64,000 nucleotides of DNA. It comes from Myxococcota bacterium. Its GTDB lineage: Bacteria; Myxococcota_A; UBA9160; UBA6930. The notes below the pieces were generated by a model. The model was not told where the DNA came from, made no database searches, and was given only the letters and a program-made list of their open reading frames with translations. A program made the position numbers and the translations under genes. The stretch lies in contig JANQFK010000040.1 of the NCBI GenBank assembly GCA_028277885.1, positions 1-64,000 of the forward strand. The letters are read 5' to 3'. This document shows, one piece after another, positions 36,335-43,807 of the stretch. Within the stretch, counting starts at the first letter, position 1. Each line of letters starts with the position of its first letter.

Positions 36335-37720
36335 GTGAGAGCCCGCCGGTTCTGGGTCGCGGCGGCCGCACTCTGCGTTGCGGGAGTGGCGGCCGTGGGA
36401 TGCTCGCGAGAGCCGTCGCGGCCGGACGTCCTCCTCGTGACCGTGGACACCCTGCGCGCCGACTTCCTCGGCGCCTACGGGTTCGCCGCCGAGACCAGCC
36501 CCCACCTCGACGCGCTGGCCCGGGAGTCGGTGGTGTTCGAGCGCGCCCTCGCCGCCTCGTCGCGCACCGCGCCCTCCCACGCCTCGATCCTCACCTCGCG
36601 CTGGGTGCGCCGGCACAGCGTGGGCTGGGGCAACGGCTCGACGCGCCTGTCCGGGATCCCGACCCTCGCGGAGCGCTTCCGCGAGGCCGGCTACGAGACG
36701 GCGGCCTTCGTGGGCAACGTGACCCTCAAGAAGCGGGTCGGCCTCGACGCCGGCTTCGACCTCTACGACGACGAGCTGCCCGACGCCGAGGTGAACCGGC
36801 GCCGGATCTTCGAGCGCGTCGCCGAGCGCACCGCGGCCCGCGCCCTCGCGTGGCTCGCGCGCGAGGGCGAGGAGCCGCGCTTCCTCTGGGTGCACTTCCA
36901 GGATCCCCACGGTCCCTACACGCCGCCCCCGGCCCATGCCGGGCTCGAGCTGGGCGACGCGCTGCCCGACCGCGAGCTCCCCGCCCTCGCGGGCAACCGC
37001 GGCCGGCACGGCATCCCGGCCTACCAGGTGCTGGGCGACCTGCGCCGCCTGGCCCGGTACGCGGAGCGCTACGCGGGCGAGATCCGCTACTTCGACGCCT
37101 GGCTCGGGCGCCTGCTGGCCGGCTTCGACGCGCGCCCGCGCCCCGGCGTGGTGCTGCTCACCGCCGACCACGGCGAGAGCTTCGGCGAGGAAGGCTGGTA
37201 CCTCAGCCACGGCCATCGGACCTCTCCGGACCAGGCCTGGGTCCCGTTCCTGCTCCGGGCCCCGGGCCTCGAGCCGGGCCGCCACGCGGAGCCGGTCCAC
37301 CACGTCGACGTGATGCCCACGCTCCTCGAGCTGGCCGGGCTGCCCGCGCCCGAGGGCATCGACGGCGTGGCCCTCGGCCCCGCGCTGCGCGAGGGGCGCC
37401 TGCCCCGCCGCGTGCTGTTCACCGACGTGGGCACCGAGGTCGGCGCCTACCGCGACCGTGCCTTCTTCCGGGTCCGCCTGCCCGAGTCCGGGGAGGCGCC
37501 GTCCCGACCCGCCGTGGAGCGCTTCGTCTGGTCGGCCGGGACGCGGCCCCGCCCGGGCGCGCCCGATCCGGGCCTCGAGGAGGCGCTGCTCGCCTACGCG
37601 CGGCTGCGTCCCGAGACGCTCCCGGCGGGCCCCCTCGACCTGCGCAGCCTCGAGCGGCTCGAGGCCCTGGGCTACGTGGAGCCGGGCACCGCCGAGGCCC
37701 AGCGCGACGCGGAGCGCTGA
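36335..37720 (+). CDS. Sulfatase-like lipoprotein with Thr nucleophile
   Basis: 461 aa, exported lipoprotein-like (signal peptide to AAVGC, C23). Superfamily motifs: VTVDTLRADFLGAYG (metal ligand D38), FQDPHGPYTPP and LTADHGESFGEE (DHG 278-280). The nucleophile block reads T78-A-P-S-H-A-S-I-L-T, with Thr in place of formylglycine Cys/Ser and no following Arg. The C-terminus has LEALGYV. Likely a phosphotransferase or phosphodiesterase acting on envelope glycans or lipids. It is convergent with the phosphodiesterase-like gene 13 bp away and divergent from a TMTC-like gene. Confidence 0.86.
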   Translation: MRARRFWVAAAALCVAGVAAVGCSREPSRPDVLLVTVDTLRADFLGAYGFAAETSPHLDALARESVVFERALAASSRTAPSHASILTSRWVRRHSVGWGNGSTRLSGIPTLAERFREAGYETAAFVGNVTLKKRVGLDAGFDLYDDELPDAEVNRRRIFERVAERTAARALAWLAREGEEPRFLWVHFQDPHGPYTPPPAHAGLELGDALPDRELPALAGNRGRHGIPAYQVLGDLRRLARYAERYAGEIRYFDAWLGRLLAGFDARPRPGVVLLTADHGESFGEEGWYLSHGHRTSPDQAWVPFLLRAPGLEPGRHAEPVHHVDVMPTLLELAGLPAPEGIDGVALGPALREGRLPRRVLFTDVGTEVGAYRDRAFFRVRLPESGEAPSRPAVERFVWSAGTRPRPGAPDPGLEEALLAYARLRPETLPAGPLDLRSLERLEALGYVEPGTAEAQRDAER

Positions 37721-37733
37721 GCCCTACTGCGTC

Positions 37734-39434
37734 CTACCGCGCGTAGCCGAGGGCGCGCAGCATCTCCACCATGGTGTCCGAGAACTCGCCGTCGAGACCC
37801 TCGGGACGGTGGGGGCTCCAGTCGAGGGCGACGGGCTCGGGCTCGAAGCGGCGCCCGCTGCGGAACGCGGGGGCCAGCACCTCCTCGACCACCCGCCCGT
37901 CCATCGTGTCGGGCACCGGGAGCCCCAGGACGGCGAGCACCGTGGGCGCGACGTCGCGCACTCCGGCGGCGCCGGCAGGGCGCCGGCGGGGCGGCGGCGA
38001 CGGCTCCGGCGGCCGGGGCCGGCCCGCCGCGAAGGGCGGGCCCGCCGCGATCAGCACGCCGCGATCGGTGTGGGTGCCGAAGAAGGGCACCGGGGCGTAG
38101 AGGTCCTGCACCGCGATGGGGCGGCCGCCGATCGTCACCGTCTCCCGGGCGTCGGAGTCGCGCACGCCGATGCGTCCGATCACGACGTCGGGATCGTCGC
38201 GGCTGCGTCCCACCTTCACGAACAGGCGCCGCCCCGAGCCGTCGAAGCGCAGCCCGCGCAGCGCCGCCACGCAGCCCTTCACCACCCGCTCCCGGCTCTC
38301 CCGCGTGGCGAGGTCCGGGTTGTCGGTGTTGACCCAGAGCTGCACCATGCTGCCCGTCTCGCTGCCGGGCAGCATCCGGGACGCGCGCCGGTCGATCTCT
38401 CCGTCGGGCCCGAAGCGCAGGTAGCCCAGGGCCTCGAGCAGGCGATCCGTGTGCCGCTCGAACAGCACCATGGCCCCGCTGTCCTTCGAGCCGTGGCCGT
38501 GGTCCGAGACCACGACGAAGGCCGTCCCCTCTTGTCCCACGCGCTCGACGAGCTCGGCCAGTCGGCCGTCGACGTACTCGTAGCTGCGGAAGATCGGCTC
38601 GAGACCCCGGCGCTTCGCCTCGCGATCCGTCGCCGCGTCGGGCCAGAAGTTGTGCTGGGCCACGTCGGGGAGATGGAAGTAGACGAACACGAGGTCCGGC
38701 ACGCCCGCTTCCCCTTCCAGTGCGTCGAGGGCGAGATCGAAGGCCGTCACGTCGTCGATCCAGATGCGCCGCATCCAGTCGTGGCGGAAGCGCTCGGCGT
38801 CCCGGGAGACGATGCCCGACGCGACGTAGGCCGCCTCGAAGGCGGCCGGCCGGCCGTCGCCCGCGCGCTCGGCGAGCTCCGGCGGGTGGGTGGTCGCCGG
38901 CAGCCCCGCCTCGGAGACCCGCCGGCTGATCACGAAGCCCGGCACGGGCTCGGCGGGCCAGGTGACGTGGGCGCCCGCCACCCCGACCCGGCGGTCGAAG
39001 GCGGCGAGGTAGTCCCACAATGCCGGCACGCGGCGCATGCTGCTGCGCACGGGCACCGCCCGGCCGCTCCCGGCGTCCCGCGCCGTGAAGCCCTCGATGC
39101 CGTGGGCCTCGCGGCCGCGCCCGGTGAAGATCGTGGTCCAGATGGCCGGCGTGGAGGTCGGCTCCTCGGACCACAGCACCGCGGAGCTGCCCGCGGCCAC
39201 CAGGGACTCGAGGAGCGGCACGCGATCGTCCTCCATGAGGAGGTCGAGCACCTCCCAGTTGGCGCCGTCGAGGCCGATCAGCACCACCCGCTCCGCGAGC
39301 CCGGGCTCCCAGGCGAAGGCGGGGCCGCGCGCGTCGCCCGGGCCGCAGCCCGCCACGACGAGGCCGAGCGCCAGCGCCGCCGCCGCCCGGCGGAGCCGGG
39401 TGCCGCTGGGCCAGGTGCCGGGCGAGGGGCTCAT
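37734..39434 (-). CDS. Type I phosphodiesterase/nucleotide pyrophosphatase-like lipoprotein
   Basis: 566 aa with a canonical lipobox (LVVAGC, C30). It belongs to the nucleotide pyrophosphatase/phosphodiesterase branch of the alkaline phosphatase superfamily: VLIGLDGANW (metal ligand D56), Thr nucleophile T95 in STPAIWTTIFTG, HLPDVAQHNFW, VVSDHGHGS and FGTHTDRGVLIAAGP. All metal-binding blocks are present, so it should be active on a phosphodiester. It also ends LRALGYAR, the same C-terminal signature as the sulfatase-like proteins. The ATG at 39434 is divergent from the TMTC-like gene at 39504. Confidence 0.86.
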   Translation of the reverse strand: MSPSPGTWPSGTRLRRAAAALALGLVVAGCGPGDARGPAFAWEPGLAERVVLIGLDGANWEVLDLLMEDDRVPLLESLVAAGSSAVLWSEEPTSTPAIWTTIFTGRGREAHGIEGFTARDAGSGRAVPVRSSMRRVPALWDYLAAFDRRVGVAGAHVTWPAEPVPGFVISRRVSEAGLPATTHPPELAERAGDGRPAAFEAAYVASGIVSRDAERFRHDWMRRIWIDDVTAFDLALDALEGEAGVPDLVFVYFHLPDVAQHNFWPDAATDREAKRRGLEPIFRSYEYVDGRLAELVERVGQEGTAFVVVSDHGHGSKDSGAMVLFERHTDRLLEALGYLRFGPDGEIDRRASRMLPGSETGSMVQLWVNTDNPDLATRESRERVVKGCVAALRGLRFDGSGRRLFVKVGRSRDDPDVVIGRIGVRDSDARETVTIGGRPIAVQDLYAPVPFFGTHTDRGVLIAAGPPFAAGRPRPPEPSPPPRRRPAGAAGVRDVAPTVLAVLGLPVPDTMDGRVVEEVLAPAFRSGRRFEPEPVALDWSPHRPEGLDGEFSDTMVEMLRALGYAR

Positions 39435-39471
39435 GGGCGAGCGAAGCTAGCGAACGCCCCGCCCTGGCCGG

Positions 39472-39487
39472 CCCCACGGCCGTGGGG
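39472..39487. promoter_or_regulatory. 16-bp perfect palindrome in a divergent promoter
   Basis: CCCCACGGCCGTGGGG is fully symmetric and lies in the 69-bp gap between two divergent genes (39434 minus, 39504 plus). A TATTCG box directly follows it on the plus strand, and TAGCTT lies on the minus side. The position suits an operator controlling both genes. Confidence 0.35.
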
Positions 39488-39503
39488 TATTCGATCGAGC
39501 GGC

Positions 39504-41225
39504 ATGGCGAAGCGGCGGCGGCCCTCGAGACAGCGCGCGAGCGGGCGCAGCAGGGGCCGCGAGCTCCCGTGGGCGTGGGGAGCGCTCCTCGCCGGGGCCT
39601 TCGTCGCCGTCGCCCTGGCCCTCGCCTGGCCGTCCATCCGCGGCGAGTTCCTCTCCGACGACCACCTCTACATCGTCGGCAACCCGTGGATCCAGGAGCT
39701 CAGCCTGGCGAACGCCCGGGTGCTGCTGGATCCCTGGGGCCCCGCCGCCTCCCAGACCCTCAACTACGCGCCGGTCCACCTCTTCGTCCACGCCCTCGAG
39801 TGGCACTTCTTCGGCGAGGAGAACCTGCTGGGCTGGCGGGTCGTGAACGCCGTGGCCCACGGCCTCACGTCGGCCCTGCTCGTGCTGTTCCTGATGCGCG
39901 GCGGCGTGCCGCGAGCGGCCGCGGTCCTGGGCGGAGCGTTCTTCCTCGTCCACCCCGCGAACCTCGAGGTGCTGGCCTGGATCTTCCAGCTCAAGACGAT
40001 CCTCTCCCTGGCCCTCGCACTGGGCGCGCTCCTCGTGCACCCGCGGCGCCCGGCCCTCGGCGCCGCCCTGTTCGCACTGGCGCTGCTCGCGAAGATCACC
40101 GCGGTGTTCGCCCTGCCGGTGCTCGCCGCCCAGGCCTGGGCGCGCGCCCGCTCGGGCGAGGAGCCGCCGCGCTGGGGCTGGGTGGCGGCGTGGTGCGGCG
40201 TCTTCGCCGCGGTGGCGGGCCCGGAGATGGTGGCGTTCCAGCGCCAGGCCGACCCACGCCTCGAGATCCACCCCGACCCGGTGGTCCACGCGCGAACCAT
40301 CGTGGGCTATGGAGCCCGCTACCTGTGGATGTCCGCCACCGGGTCCGGCGTCTCGAACTTCCACGAGCCCGAGCCCGCGGTCTCCTGGCTGGACCCCTGG
40401 TGGCTCGCCGGCCTCGTCGCCGGCGTGGTCCTCGCCTGGCGCACCGTGGTCACCCTGGTGCGCGGCGAGAAGGAGGCGGCCTTCTGGGTGCTGGCGGCGG
40501 CCTCCTTCGCCCCCGTCTCCCAGATCTTCCCCTTCGTCTACCCCCTCGCGGACCGCTACCTCTACTCGATCCTGCCGGGCCTGATCGGCGGCGTGCTGCT
40601 GGCCGGCGCCGCGCTGCTCGAGAGGCTGGAGCGCAGCCCGCTCCCGGGCCTCCCCGCCCTGGGCGGGCGGGCCCGGGAGCCGCTGCTGCGCGGCGTGGGC
40701 GTGGCGGCGGGGGTGCTCGTGGTGGTGCTGGCGGTGCGCACCCACGCCCGCTCGCCGGTCTTCGCGAGCAACCTCGGGATGATGCAGGACGCCGCGCTCC
40801 ACTATCCCGAGGGCATGCAGGCCCAGCTCCTGAAGGGACAGGAGGCGGCGCGCCGGGGCCACGACGCCCGCGCCGTCGCGGCCTTCGGGCGCGCCGTGGA
40901 GCTGGGCTTCGCGGACCTCGCGGCGCTGCTCGAGAACCCCCAGCTGGCCCGGCTGCGGGCGCGGCCGGACTTCCAGGCCGTGCTCCTCGACCTCGCGCGC
41001 CGCGACGTGGAGCGGCTCGGCCCGCAGGAGGAGCCCACCCAGGCGGAGCTGCGCCAGCTGGCCCTCGCCTACGTGGTGCGCGACCAGCGCGCCGAGGCGA
41101 TCCGCAGCCTCGAGCGGGCCCTCGCCATGCCGGGGAACCGCAACGACCAGATCCGCGACGAGCTCGCGGGCCTGCGACGCCGCTGGGGGGGCGCGCCGGG
41201 CAACGGCGGCGACCCGGCGCCCTAG
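39504..41225 (+). CDS. TMTC-like membrane protein with C-terminal TPR
   Basis: 573 aa, paralogue of the gene at 34499. A basic N-tail precedes about ten membrane helices and a helical TPR domain. Shared motifs: FLSDDHLYIVGNP (D52, D53), TLNYAPVHLFVH, FQLKTILSLALALGALL, PVSQIFPFVYPLADRYLYS and DAALHYPEGMQA. By analogy with TMTC/PMT proteins it may transfer a sugar from a polyprenyl carrier to protein or glycan outside the cytoplasm. ATG 39504 lacks a good ribosome-binding site and lies 9 nt after TATTCG. It ends at the palindromic element. Confidence 0.82.
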   Translation: MAKRRRPSRQRASGRSRGRELPWAWGALLAGAFVAVALALAWPSIRGEFLSDDHLYIVGNPWIQELSLANARVLLDPWGPAASQTLNYAPVHLFVHALEWHFFGEENLLGWRVVNAVAHGLTSALLVLFLMRGGVPRAAAVLGGAFFLVHPANLEVLAWIFQLKTILSLALALGALLVHPRRPALGAALFALALLAKITAVFALPVLAAQAWARARSGEEPPRWGWVAAWCGVFAAVAGPEMVAFQRQADPRLEIHPDPVVHARTIVGYGARYLWMSATGSGVSNFHEPEPAVSWLDPWWLAGLVAGVVLAWRTVVTLVRGEKEAAFWVLAAASFAPVSQIFPFVYPLADRYLYSILPGLIGGVLLAGAALLERLERSPLPGLPALGGRAREPLLRGVGVAAGVLVVVLAVRTHARSPVFASNLGMMQDAALHYPEGMQAQLLKGQEAARRGHDARAVAAFGRAVELGFADLAALLENPQLARLRARPDFQAVLLDLARRDVERLGPQEEPTQAELRQLALAYVVRDQRAEAIRSLERALAMPGNRNDQIRDELAGLRRRWGGAPGNGGDPAP

Positions 41226-41345
41226 GAAGCCGACCCAGGATGGGTCGGCTTCCGCCGCAGAGCGAGCCCGGAGGGCTCGCTCAGCGAGCTGTGATCCCGC
41301 TTCGCGGAATCGTTCGCGCCGTCGGCTGACCCTCTCGGGTCGGCC
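41225..41345. repeat. Palindrome-rich element with inverted ends
   Basis: Between convergent genes. Hairpins: a perfect 12-bp stem (GGAAGCCGACCC, loop AGGAT, 41225-41253), a perfect 10-bp stem (GAGCGAGCCC, loop GGA, 41260-41282), an imperfect one at 41293-41311, and a 9-bp stem with one G-T pair (loop TCTC, 41324-41345). GCCGACCC near the left end recurs inverted as GGGTCGGC near the right end. It shares the words CGTTCGCGCC and a GAGCCxGGAGGG core with the element at 34296. No gene is visible; bidirectional terminator or REP/MITE-like element. Confidence 0.6.
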
Positions 41346-41347
41346 TC

Positions 41348-43804
41348 CTAGCCCTCGGACTCGGCGAGGGCCTGGCGCGCCGCCTTCGCCTCCTCGTGCT
41401 GGGGACGCAGCTCGAGCGCCACGTCGAGGGCGTCCATCGCGTCGCCGTGGCGCCCGAGGTCCCGCAGCGCCAGGGCCCGGTGGTAGTGGAAGTCCGCGGG
41501 CAGCCGGCCGCCGCGCTGCTCGGCCAGGCGGATCGCCTCGTCGAACTGGTCCACGGCCGGACCCAGCAGACCGCGCTTGTAGTACACCCAGCCGAGGGTG
41601 TCGGCGACGTTCGGGTCCTCGGGCAGCGCCGCCTGGGCGGAGCGCGCGAGTGCGAAGGCGCGCTCGAGATCGCCGCCGGTGGTGACGAGCACGTAGGCGA
41701 GGTCGTTCTTCGCCATGTGCAGGTCCGGGTCGCCGTCGAGGGCACGCTCGAGCGTGCGCTCCGCGGTCTCGAGGTCGCCCTCGGCGAGCTGCATGCTGCC
41801 GAGCAGCCAGCGGTTGCGCGGCCCCAGCGGGACCTCGCGGTCGGTCTCCTCGAGCAGCGCGATGGCCTCGGGGCGGCGGTTCGTCGCCTGGAGGATGCCC
41901 ACCACCGTGCCCACGCTGCCGGGGATGGGAGGCCGGGCGGCGAGCGCGGCGCGCGCGTCGGGCTCGGCCTCCTCGAAGCGGCCCAGGGCCACCAGGGACC
42001 GCGAGCGCAGCAGCCGCAGCCGCATGGGCAGCGCCTCGCCGGGCCCGCTGGCCTCGATGGCGTCGAGGGAGTGCCGGGGGCGGCCGTGGCGCAGCTCCAC
42101 CGCCGCGAGGGCGGCGACCAGGTCGTAGCGGCTCGCATCCTGCTCGAGGGCGCGGCCCAGGTGACGCCGCACGATGTCGGGCGAGCGAACGCCCTCGTGG
42201 CGCGCGATCATCAGCAGCGCCTTGCCGTCGCCCTCGCGGAGCAGCTTGCCGAGCTGTCCGCGCGCCTGGGCGGGGCGGCCGACGCCGTAGAGCGCGCGGG
42301 CCTTGCGGTAGACGTCGCCCTCGTTGGTGCGCAGGCCCCGCTGGCCCATCTCCTTCAGGGTCGCGAGCACGCCCTCCCAGGCGCCTTCCTGGGCGAGGAG
42401 GTCCGCCCGGGCGCGGAACACGCCGGGACCCGGCGTCGGGTCGAGCTCGATGGCGCGGTCGATGGCGGCGCGCGCGGCCGGGAGGTTGCCGAGCTGGCGC
42501 TCGGCGGCATGCAGCAGGCGGAAGACGTCGGGCCGCTCGCGGGTGCCCGCCAGCTCGCGAAGGGTCTTGGCGGCGTCCTCGGTGCGGCCGTCGAGGAGCT
42601 GGATGCGGGCCTCGACCAGGCGCACCGACTCCTCGCGTCCGTGCTCGGCGATCAGCCGCTTCGCGCGATCCCGGGCGTCCTGCTCCTCGCCGGCCAGCAG
42701 CTGGATCTCGACGACCAGGGCGCGCACCTGGGGCGTGTCGGACTGCTCCGCGGGCAGCGCCTCCAGGTGCGCGACCGCATCGGCATGGCGGCCCTTGCCG
42801 GCCAGGAAGCGCGCGTACTCGGCATGCAGGCCCAGGCTCTCGGGGCTGCGCTCGAGGGCCCGCTTCCAGATCACCTCGCCGTCGCGGCCCTGGTTCTCCT
42901 CGAGCGTGACCAGCAGCTTCCAGCCGCGCACGCGGTCCGGCGCGAGGTCGGCCTGCTTCTCCAGGGTCCAGCGCAGCAGCTCGCGATCGTCCCGCGCCGA
43001 GGCGAACTGGAGCATCTCGCGCAGGATCTGGGGCTTGGCCTCGACCACGTCGTGCTCGACCGCCAGCGCGTAGGCGGCCTTCCAGGCCTCCACCGCCTCG
43101 GCGTCGTGCCCCGTCCAGGCGACGTAGGTCTGGGCCTTGGCCCGGGCGTCGCGCAGGCCGCCGCCCTCGCCGAGCTGGAGCTGCAGCGCGCGGTCGTGGG
43201 CCTGGATCGCCTTCTCGAAGAGCGACTCGTCGACCTCCTCCCCGAGGATGCGGGCCTCGCGCACCTGGGCGCGGTAGACCAGCCCGAGGGTGCGCTGGGC
43301 GAAGGCGAGCTCCGGGTCGAGCTCCGCGGCGGTGAGGGCGGAGACCAGGGCGCCGCCGGTGTCGGCGTCGAGCAGCGCGAACTGCGCGCTCCAGGCGTGG
43401 GCCGCGGCGTTCTGGGGCTCGCGCTCCAGGATCTCGTCCACCAGGGCGCGCCCGGCCTCGGGCTCCGAGGAGAGCAGCAGCGGCATCTGGCCGAAGGCCG
43501 CGGTGGTGAGGGTGGGATCCAGCCGGTAGGCCTCACCGTAGAAGTAGGCCGCCTCCTCGACGTTGCGCAGCGCCTGGAGCGAGGTCGCGATGCGCAGGTT
43601 GAGGTCGGCGCTCTTGGGGTCGAGCTGGAGCGCGGAGCGGAGGAACAGCAGCCCCTCCTCGTGCTCGCCCGCCGCGATCCGCTCGTCGGCACTGGCCAGC
43701 AGGTCGCTGAGCTTCTCCTCCTTGGACGCGCACCCGGCGAAGGCGACCCCGAGCAGGGCCAGCCCGCCGAGGAGCCGGGCGATCTTCGGCATCGGACGCG
43801 CCAT
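41348..43804 (-). CDS. TPR-repeat lipoprotein (PrsT-like candidate)
   Basis: 818 aa. It starts MARPMPKIARLLGG and has a lipoprotein signal (GVAFAGC, C25). The rest is built of many TPR helices (for example GEHEEGLLFLRSALQLDPKS and NLPAARAAIDRAIELDPTPG), ending in NVADTLGWVYYKRGLLGPAV. The length and the A-D-T-L-G-W-V repeat resemble the PEP-CTERM-system TPR lipoprotein family (PrsT); PEP-CTERM substrates are encoded next door, which supports this. Role probably scaffolding in the periplasm or at the outer membrane. The ATG lies 3 nt after the stop of the upstream TPR gene. Confidence 0.8.
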   Translation of the reverse strand: MARPMPKIARLLGGLALLGVAFAGCASKEEKLSDLLASADERIAAGEHEEGLLFLRSALQLDPKSADLNLRIATSLQALRNVEEAAYFYGEAYRLDPTLTTAAFGQMPLLLSSEPEAGRALVDEILEREPQNAAAHAWSAQFALLDADTGGALVSALTAAELDPELAFAQRTLGLVYRAQVREARILGEEVDESLFEKAIQAHDRALQLQLGEGGGLRDARAKAQTYVAWTGHDAEAVEAWKAAYALAVEHDVVEAKPQILREMLQFASARDDRELLRWTLEKQADLAPDRVRGWKLLVTLEENQGRDGEVIWKRALERSPESLGLHAEYARFLAGKGRHADAVAHLEALPAEQSDTPQVRALVVEIQLLAGEEQDARDRAKRLIAEHGREESVRLVEARIQLLDGRTEDAAKTLRELAGTRERPDVFRLLHAAERQLGNLPAARAAIDRAIELDPTPGPGVFRARADLLAQEGAWEGVLATLKEMGQRGLRTNEGDVYRKARALYGVGRPAQARGQLGKLLREGDGKALLMIARHEGVRSPDIVRRHLGRALEQDASRYDLVAALAAVELRHGRPRHSLDAIEASGPGEALPMRLRLLRSRSLVALGRFEEAEPDARAALAARPPIPGSVGTVVGILQATNRRPEAIALLEETDREVPLGPRNRWLLGSMQLAEGDLETAERTLERALDGDPDLHMAKNDLAYVLVTTGGDLERAFALARSAQAALPEDPNVADTLGWVYYKRGLLGPAVDQFDEAIRLAEQRGGRLPADFHYHRALALRDLGRHGDAMDALDVALELRPQHEEAKAARQALAESEG

Positions 43805-43807
43805 CGC

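Noticed and set aside
31715..37720. A 2001-codon open frame on the plus strand
   Set aside because: Only its last 461 codons (from 36335) encode a protein with recognisable motifs and signal peptide. The rest runs antisense or out of frame to well-supported genes.
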